The position numbers and the translations under genes are program-made. A DNA stretch of 56,296 nucleotides, taken from contig CAZFYZ010000009.1 of assembly GCA_964523735.1 (NCBI GenBank), positions 1-56,296 on the forward strand, read 5' to 3'. Source of the stretch: CAZFYZ01 sp964523735. GTDB lineage: Bacteria > Armatimonadota > UBA5829. How positions within the stretch are numbered: the first letter of the stretch is position 1; each line of letters starts with the position of its first letter. Shown piece by piece: positions 51,075-56,296 of the stretch. The notes beneath the pieces were generated by a model. The model made no database searches, was not told the DNA's origin, and saw nothing but the letters and a program-made list of their open reading frames with translations.

Positions 51075-51635
51075 CTACTTCGCCCCCGCCTTCGCCGCCA
51101 GGAACTTGCCAGCCAGGTTCATCAGCTTACCGAAGTCGATCGGGCCCTCGATCTTCGCCACCTCGACACGCTTCACGCTCTTTCCATCCTGGGCCGTGGT
51201 TCGCACTCGGAAGCCGTAGAGCATATCCGCGTTGTTTTGCATGAAGATGCCCATTGTGCCCTGAGGGCCCTTCGACTGCCAGAACACCTTGGACCACTGG
51301 CCTGCCGGGAGGCTCTTCGCGTAGAAGTCTATTACCTGCTGCTCGGTCACGCCCTGCTTCGTGACATTCACCTGCCGGAACAGCATCAGGCGAACGTCCT
51401 TGAAGATCGCAGCGATCTCATCGGGATTGATCGCCTCCGCCGCATCGCCCAGCTTGCCTGCCGCCAGTGGCAGCATCACGCCGAGCATCGGCAGGATTTC
51501 CTCGTTGGTGATGTTCATCTCCATCGTCGATTCGCCGCCGGGGTAGACGGGCAAGTCGTTCGCCGGACGCTCGGTCTCAGCGAGAGCGGTGCAAACCAAG
51601 AGTGTTACCAGCAGTAATGCAGCACATATCTTCAT
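51075..51635 (-). CDS. Secreted protein of unknown function
   Basis: The 186-residue product has a clear signal peptide (MKICAALLLVTLLVCTALAE). The mature part begins with a short polar stretch (YPGGESTMEMNI), then helices (LGVMLPLAAGKLGDAAEAI) and a beta section containing VIDFYAKSLPAGQWSKVFW. The latter resembles small periplasmic domains in which 'V-x-x-F-Y-x-x-x-L-x-x-x-G-W' is typical. It converges toward the DUF1844 gene. Exported and probably soluble in the envelope; no enzyme motif is visible. Confidence 0.65.
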   Translation of the reverse strand: MKICAALLLVTLLVCTALAETERPANDLPVYPGGESTMEMNITNEEILPMLGVMLPLAAGKLGDAAEAINPDEIAAIFKDVRLMLFRQVNVTKQGVTEQQVIDFYAKSLPAGQWSKVFWQSKGPQGTMGIFMQNNADMLYGFRVRTTAQDGKSVKRVEVAKIEGPIDFGKLMNLAGKFLAAKAGAK

Positions 51636-51681
51636 ATCTCTACCTCAGTTACATCCTCGTTACAGCAGTTGTCCGATAAGG

Positions 51682-52080
51682 TCAATCTGCCATACCCACT
51701 ACCACAAGCGCGGCTATCAGCAAGACGAGTTGACTCAACCGCTCGCCCGAATCCGCGCCGTGATACTTGCCGTCCTGGACGTGAGTCGGGAAAATCTCCT
51801 GCTCAGCACTGATCAGCCTGGCGAGCATCAGCGCGTGCTCGATATCCGGCAAAACTCCACCGATCGCGCCCCAAAACGCCGATGAGCCGGTCCCCTTCCA
51901 TTCTGCCAGACCAGCGAGTGCGGCAGCGATCAGCACCGCCTCGATCTTGGGATCGAAGTCCTTGTGGGGCAGTGCATCCGCGACCAGGTGTGAGAGAACT
52001 CCGCCCGCAAACGCGCCTGGCTTGCTTCCGGCGAGTGATCCGACCGCTGCGCCGATGGCCGCATGGACGATTCCTGTCAA
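51682..52080 (-). CDS. YdjM-like membrane-bound metal-dependent hydrolase family protein
   Basis: The 132-residue protein has HAAIGAAVGSLAG at its N-terminus, LSHLVADALPHKDFD around residue 30, and GVLPDIEHALM near 80. The His/Asp positions in hydrophobic segments match the YdjM/DUF457 type of small integral-membrane metal-binding proteins. Three or four hydrophobic stretches are present. It overlaps the transglycosylase gene by four bases and is translated after it. The family role is unclear. Confidence 0.65.
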   Translation of the reverse strand: MTGIVHAAIGAAVGSLAGSKPGAFAGGVLSHLVADALPHKDFDPKIEAVLIAAALAGLAEWKGTGSSAFWGAIGGVLPDIEHALMLARLISAEQEIFPTHVQDGKYHGADSGERLSQLVLLIAALVVVGMAD

Positions 52081-53063
52081 CCGCCTATCCCGCAGAGCTT
52101 CTTATAGATCGATGTCACCCGCTTCACGTAGTTCTGCGTCTCGCGGTAGGGAGGGATGCCTCCGTACTTCTTCACGGCGCCCGGTCCCGCGTTGTAGGCC
52201 GCCAGCGCAAGGGCCAAGTCCCCAAAGGTCAGGTCATTCCACTGCTTGCCTTTGGCGGTTCTCTCCAGCATACTCTTTATATACCGCGCCGAGCCGTAAA
52301 TGTTCTCGACGGGGTCGTAAGCATTGTTCACACCCAAACCGGCCGCAGTGGTCGGCATCAACTGCCCCAGCCCCATCGCCCCGCAGTGCGAGGTGGCCTC
52401 GATCCTGAAGTTGGACTCCGCAAGTATCACCGCGCACACCAGTCGGGCGTCGATCTTATACTTGAGGCTGAAAGCGATGATGCTGCGCGCGATCGTATCG
52501 GCCTGCTTGTCCGAAAGCTTCTTGTTGAAGCCTTTGACGGCTTTCTTGTAGGCCAGAATGACCTCGTTCCACGAGGCCGCCGCTGGGGCAGTCGTCTTCG
52601 TGGCAGTGTTCGCCGCAGGCGCAGGCTTAGGCTTAGCGGCAGCCGCCGCTCTGGCCTCCCTGGCGTGCTGGTCCGCTTCCTCGATCCGTCTGATCTCCGC
52701 ATCATAGGCGCAGCAGATAAGCTTGAGATCGCTGAGGCCGTGGATGGACCCCTCGCCGACCTTCACCAGGCACGCCAGGTCGACGCCAGGGTTGTCAGGT
52801 GCAACTGAATCGAACTCCACGAGGAAAGAGGTCTCAGCGGCGCGCACGATCATGACATCGCCCGAAAACCCGTTCAGCCGACCGCGAATCTCGACTACTT
52901 TGCCGATCGAGCCGCCAGGATCCGCCTGAGCTTGCTCGATCTTGAGTAGAGGCTGCTTCTTCCGGGCCGCCAGGTAGTCTTTCACCGCCAACGGCTGGGT
53001 CGCCGCGCACGGCAGACTCAAAATGGCGATCAGAGCGAATGATATGAGGAGTCGGAGTCGCAA
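52077..53063 (-). CDS. SLT-type lytic transglycosylase with OB-fold region
   Basis: A longer frame opens at 53177, but GGAGG followed after nine bases by TTG at 53063 yields a textbook signal peptide (RLRLLISFALIAILSLPCAA), so I start there (328 residues). The middle part (VEIRGRLNGFSGDVMIVRAA) is OB-fold-like. An Ala/Pro-rich linker leads to the SLT domain: ILAESNFRIEATSHCGAMGL with the catalytic Glu, GQLMPTTAAGLGV, and LALAAYNAGPGAVKKYGG. It cleaves peptidoglycan glycan strands in the envelope. Confidence 0.85.
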   Translation of the reverse strand: MRLRLLISFALIAILSLPCAATQPLAVKDYLAARKKQPLLKIEQAQADPGGSIGKVVEIRGRLNGFSGDVMIVRAAETSFLVEFDSVAPDNPGVDLACLVKVGEGSIHGLSDLKLICCAYDAEIRRIEEADQHAREARAAAAAKPKPAPAANTATKTTAPAAASWNEVILAYKKAVKGFNKKLSDKQADTIARSIIAFSLKYKIDARLVCAVILAESNFRIEATSHCGAMGLGQLMPTTAAGLGVNNAYDPVENIYGSARYIKSMLERTAKGKQWNDLTFGDLALALAAYNAGPGAVKKYGGIPPYRETQNYVKRVTSIYKKLCGIGG

Positions 53064-53183
53064 GAGCAAGTTCCTCCGATTACTAAGACGGACAAAGCCG
53101 ATCCATGGTTCACGCAAGAACGGCGGCTGGAAGTCGCCGCCGCACAAGTAGAGTATACCATCCCCACGCGTGAACAAGCAAAA

Positions 53184-54002
53184 CTACCTGAGTTTCCGCA
53201 CCATCCCGAGCAGCTTTCTGATCCGGCGCAGTGGCTCCGATGACTCAGCCTTGGTTCTTCCAACAAGAAGCGCCTGCCTTACCCCGTCCAGTGTGGGACT
53301 GCCGACTTCAAGAACCGTGTAGCAGCTGCCGATAGCGTTCAGGTAGTGCGCGTCGCTGGTCCCGATCTTGGCCATGTTCAGCAATCGAGGATATGTTGCC
53401 AGTGCCCGGTTCTGCTGCACGAGTCTGTCGGGAAAGACTGAGCCGCACTCCACCTCGACCGCGTCAAATGGCGCGTCGAATACCGCGTCCCCAATTCCGG
53501 TTGAGTGGTATGGATGCACCGCAATAGCCAGCCCCCCAGCTTTGTGGATCGCGTTCACCGTCTCTGCCGGCGACAGGTTCTCCGGCATCTTCTCCGTTAC
53601 GAACAGAGCGCCGATGTGACCGGCCTCGCTGTTAATCTCGGTACAGGGGATCACCAGGAAATCCTCCCGCAAGATCCCCCGCCGCTTCATATCCTCCGCG
53701 CATCGCATCGCATCAAGAGCGCCATCAACGGTGTTGTGATCCATGATCCCGACACCATCCATTCCGAGAGCCGCCGCCACTTTGAGAACGCGATCCGGCC
53801 TCGAGACGCTGCAGTGAGAGTAGAGGGTATGAACGTGGAAGTCAATCGCCAGTGTCCCGGGCGAGCTGACAACATGCGGCCTGCCGGCCATCCTGAGCAG
53901 AGAGTTGACCAGCCTGTCCCAGCCGTCGAACCACCAGTACTTGCACGCCCGGTCCTTGCGCGTTGGAGCATGATAGTGCTGTGGCGCTTGGGTATTAGGC
54001 AC
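53184..54002 (-). CDS. PHP-domain phosphoesterase
   Basis: I start at GTG 54002, which overlaps the stop of the dehydratase gene; the longer frame back to 54122 lies inside that gene. The 272-residue product has the four PHP metal motifs: AIDFHVHTLYSHCS, IMDHNTVDGA, AVHPYHSTG and KIGTSDAHYL. PHP proteins hydrolyse phosphoesters (histidinol-phosphatase and polymerase-associated types), and members of this stand-alone type are common near polysaccharide genes. It may be a phosphatase acting in polysaccharide assembly. Confidence 0.8.
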   Translation of the reverse strand: MPNTQAPQHYHAPTRKDRACKYWWFDGWDRLVNSLLRMAGRPHVVSSPGTLAIDFHVHTLYSHCSVSRPDRVLKVAAALGMDGVGIMDHNTVDGALDAMRCAEDMKRRGILREDFLVIPCTEINSEAGHIGALFVTEKMPENLSPAETVNAIHKAGGLAIAVHPYHSTGIGDAVFDAPFDAVEVECGSVFPDRLVQQNRALATYPRLLNMAKIGTSDAHYLNAIGSCYTVLEVGSPTLDGVRQALLVGRTKAESSEPLRRIRKLLGMVRKLR

Positions 54003-55962
54003 GTCCGGCAGCTTGTCCCTGTGCTGGATCGGCGGTTTCACTGGGCAGAGGAATAACCGTTCGGCTAGCGAAACTGGGGATGAACCGGCCGAGCAGATCA
54101 TGCATATCCGTCTCGTCACCACGCACGATGATCTGCCGAGCGTGCCTGGTGAAATCAGAAATCTCGGTCAGCTGCAGTCCGCCACAGCAGCGAACCACCG
54201 ACAGACCTTTGCAGAACGCGGGTTCCATCGATTCGTCCGGCCCTATCAGACCTTCGTGAAGCTTCTCACCTGGCCTGCAGCCTGTGAAGGACACTTTGAT
54301 GTCCCTGTCAGGCTCGTGACCGCAGAGTCGGATCATGTCGTGAGCCAGGTCTAGGATCCTGACAGGTTGTCCCATGTCGAGAACATAAAGCTCCCCGGAT
54401 TTCCCCAAGGCCCCTGCCTGAAGCACCAGCTGCACGGCTTCAGGGATGGACATGAAGTATCGCGTCATCTCGGGATGGGTGACGGTAACAGGCCCGCCAC
54501 TCTTGATCTGCTCGTGGAATAACGGCACAACGCTGCCGCGGCTGCCCAGCACGTTGCCAAACCTGACAATCACATAGGTGGTGCCTCGATAACGACTGAC
54601 CATCGCGCGGCCGATCTCTTCGCATAGCCATTTCGTCGCGCCCATCACACTGGCGGGGCTCACGGCCTTGTCGGATGAGATCATAACCATGTGTTCGATG
54701 CCGTAGCGCCCGCACGCTTCGGCGATAATCTCTGTGCCGATCACGTTGTTCTGGACGGCCTCGAGCACGTTGTCTTCCATTATGGGCACGTGTTTGTGCG
54801 CGGCAGCGTGAAACACTACGTCGGGCCGGTAGCAGCTGAACACCTGGTTGATGCGAGCCTCGTCGGCCACCGAAGCGATCACCATCTCCACACGCTCGAC
54901 CATGGCCGGATGGTGCTCGCAAAGCTCCTGATGGATACCGTGGATGGAGTTCTCTCCGTGGCCAAGTAGAATCAGCGTCGTCGGGTCCAGCGCAATGATC
55001 TGTCTGCACAACTCCGAGCCGATCGAGCCTCCCGCGCCGGTGACCAGTACACGCTTGCCGCCGACCAGATCGCCAATCTCCGCGATGTTGATGCGAACAG
55101 GGGGCCTGCGCAGCAAATCCTCCACGCTTATGTCCTCGATCTGAGTCTGAGTCCGGCCCTTGATGACGTCCCTGATCGCAGGAATCACCTTGACCGGCAC
55201 CTTCTGACGTCGGCAGGCCATCACGTGTTCTCTGATGTCCGCGCCGCTCGCCTGGGGCAGAGCTATAAGGACCTCGTCGACTGCACGGTCAGCCAGCAGC
55301 CCGTAGAGCTTGCTTAAGGGACCCAGAACCTTGACGTCACGGATGTAGACTCCACACTTTCTGGGTTGATCGTCGAGGAAGCCCACTACGTCATAGACAG
55401 CATCGCGATCCTCTCTCAGGGCATTCAGGACTCGGGCCCCATGGGAGCCACCGCCGAGTATCACCACTCGTCGAGGCGCAAGATCGCGCTTGAGAATGCC
55501 GACCGCCCTCCGGCCGTAGCTGTGGCCAATATTGGCGATGCGCAGCAGCACCCTGGTTCCGCCCACGAGCAAGATGCTGGTCATCCAGAAGACTATGAGA
55601 ACAGGTGTGGCGTAGGTGAATCCGTTGTCTATCAGATCCTGCGTGAGGACCATCGCCATCAGGCTGATTGTCCCGGCGCAGATGATCCCGCGCAGTACGT
55701 CGAGGCTGGCAAAACGCCAGGCATACCGATACAACCTGAACATGGCGAAGATCGCGATGTAGAGGGCCAAAGAGATCGCAAGGCTCAGCGAATGGGGCAA
55801 AACGTAGAGCTTAAGAACCGAGTGGAGTGGCTGGTGATCGTAGCGGAGCCAGAGTGACAGGATGAGCGCGCCCATCACCGCCAGGATGTCTCCGATCATC
55901 AGCAGCATTATGGCGGAAGGTACCCGCGATCGGGAGTATAGTCTACTCGATAACTGGTCCAT
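53995..55962 (-). CDS. CapD/WbpM-type UDP-sugar 4,6-dehydratase, membrane-bound
   Basis: The chosen ATG 55962 gives 655 residues; a TTG at 55983 is an alternative. Four N-terminal membrane spans lead into a CoA-binding-like domain (RVVILGGGSHGARVLNAL), then the dehydratase: VLVTGAGGSIGSELCRQI (NAD-binding), AAAHKHVPIMEDN, and SSDKAVSPASVMGATKW with the Met-x-x-x-Lys of inverting and retaining 4,6-dehydratases in place of Tyr-x-x-x-Lys. GCRPGEKLHEGL near the end is typical. It converts UDP-GlcNAc-type sugars to 4-keto-6-deoxy sugars for capsule, O-antigen or glycan synthesis. Confidence 0.88.
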   Translation of the reverse strand: MDQLSSRLYSRSRVPSAIMLLMIGDILAVMGALILSLWLRYDHQPLHSVLKLYVLPHSLSLAISLALYIAIFAMFRLYRYAWRFASLDVLRGIICAGTISLMAMVLTQDLIDNGFTYATPVLIVFWMTSILLVGGTRVLLRIANIGHSYGRRAVGILKRDLAPRRVVILGGGSHGARVLNALREDRDAVYDVVGFLDDQPRKCGVYIRDVKVLGPLSKLYGLLADRAVDEVLIALPQASGADIREHVMACRRQKVPVKVIPAIRDVIKGRTQTQIEDISVEDLLRRPPVRINIAEIGDLVGGKRVLVTGAGGSIGSELCRQIIALDPTTLILLGHGENSIHGIHQELCEHHPAMVERVEMVIASVADEARINQVFSCYRPDVVFHAAAHKHVPIMEDNVLEAVQNNVIGTEIIAEACGRYGIEHMVMISSDKAVSPASVMGATKWLCEEIGRAMVSRYRGTTYVIVRFGNVLGSRGSVVPLFHEQIKSGGPVTVTHPEMTRYFMSIPEAVQLVLQAGALGKSGELYVLDMGQPVRILDLAHDMIRLCGHEPDRDIKVSFTGCRPGEKLHEGLIGPDESMEPAFCKGLSVVRCCGGLQLTEISDFTRHARQIIVRGDETDMHDLLGRFIPSFASRTVIPLPSETADPAQGQAAGRA

Positions 55963-56199
55963 CCTATCTACCAACCTCCACAACGGCCAAGGCCATCTTC
56001 AGGCGGCCCGAGCAACACATTCTACAGACGCCTCAAGCTGGCTGCCGTTGCACCCTGCCCTTAAGATGCCGCGCAACAACCAGGCAGGCTCCAACTCGCG
56101 CCGGTCTGTATCTTACCAGCGCTAAGTCCTACTCGAAACTCGCTGGGGCTGCTCGACCGACCAGAATCGTTCACGACGAGCAGCCAGTAGCTAGGGGGT
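55963..56199 (-). other. Long 5' leader of the envelope operon
   Basis: About 235 bases separate the promoter from the dehydratase start. I recognise no riboswitch in it and no supported gene. Confidence 0.4.
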
Positions 56200-56228
56200 A
56201 TTCTAACACCGAGCATGCGCACTGTCAA
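56200..56228 (-). promoter_or_regulatory. Strong sigma70 promoter of the envelope operon
   Basis: On the minus strand a perfect TTGACA (56223-56228) and TAGAAT (56200-56205) are exactly 17 bases apart. It points toward the dehydratase, PHP and downstream genes. Confidence 0.7.
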
Positions 56229-56296
56229 CCGCGGTTGGCGCAGGTAGCGTCAAGCCTTGTGTGTAGATTGCTTTGGTCGGTAAGCGTCATCCCACT

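Noticed and set aside
1..56296. CRISPR array, tRNA or rRNA genes
   Set aside because: No regularly spaced repeats and no cloverleaf or rRNA-like sequence were seen by eye; a covariance search could still find a tRNA I missed.

Overview
The window (about 56 kb, moderately GC-rich, with one run of 10 Ns) looks like a bacterial chromosome contig from a draft or metagenome-assembled genome. A PEP-CTERM protein, a DUF1844 protein, a glycyl-radical enzyme, a PAS-rich histidine kinase and a CapD-type sugar dehydratase suggest a free-living, envelope-rich bacterium. Armatimonadota or a similar phylum would fit, but no rRNA or other marker gene is present to prove it. No tRNA, rRNA, CRISPR array, integrase or transposase gene was recognised.

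Layout. (1) 1-12.9 kb, + strand: a baseplate and tail-fibre block of a contractile phage tail (spike C-terminus, XhlA-like membrane protein, PAAR tip, two Ig-like proteins, gp25, gpJ, gpI-like, several fibre or adaptor proteins, a 1203-residue DUF4815 protein). (2) 13.0-15.6 kb, + strand: a four-gene amidoligase / DUF5049 / class II glutamine amidotransferase / gamma-glutamylcyclotransferase cassette behind a Gram-positive-type LexA-box-like palindrome. (3) 15.6-17.2 kb, - strand: an RNase J-like metallo-beta-lactamase protein, with divergent promoters and an operator-like palindrome between it and the next block. (4) 17.5-37.6 kb, + strand: a 20-kb defence operon, the main discovery of the window. 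(5) 37.6-39.4 kb: a PEP-CTERM protein gene between two copies of an unidentified terminator-ended RNA-like element, two matching palindromes and a group II intron scar. (6) 39.4-41.5 kb: a binding-protein-like gene and a uroporphyrinogen-decarboxylase-family methyltransferase gene. (7) 41.8-46.9 kb: a six-PAS histidine kinase and three response-regulator genes, interrupted by the assembly gap. (8) 47.2-51.0 kb: a glycyl-radical enzyme with its activase, then a DUF1844 protein. (9) 51.1-56.0 kb, - strand: cell-envelope genes (secreted protein, YdjM-like membrane protein, lytic transglycosylase, PHP phosphoesterase, polysaccharide 4,6-dehydratase) behind a strong promoter.

How the defence operon hangs together. 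Its genes are an excisionase-like HTH protein, a 50-residue coupled peptide, a YprA/DrmA-like helicase with DUF1998-like and nuclease-like C-terminal regions, a SNF2 helicase (DrmD-like), a large adenine methyltransferase (DrmMI/PglX-like), a membrane-anchored KAP NTPase, a four-TM protein, a ComEC-like metallo-beta-lactamase, and an E2-E1-JAB triple fusion. From the 50-residue peptide onward every junction overlaps or is separated by at most 32 bases. The first three large proteins match DISARM class 1 and the DISARM-related group named ARMADA (recalled from memory), without DrmB as a separate gene and without DrmC. The last two are a prokaryotic ubiquitin-conjugation/deconjugation module with no visible ubiquitin-like protein. 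That the two modules share one transcript through a KAP/TM pair is read directly from the sequence. That they act together is inference.
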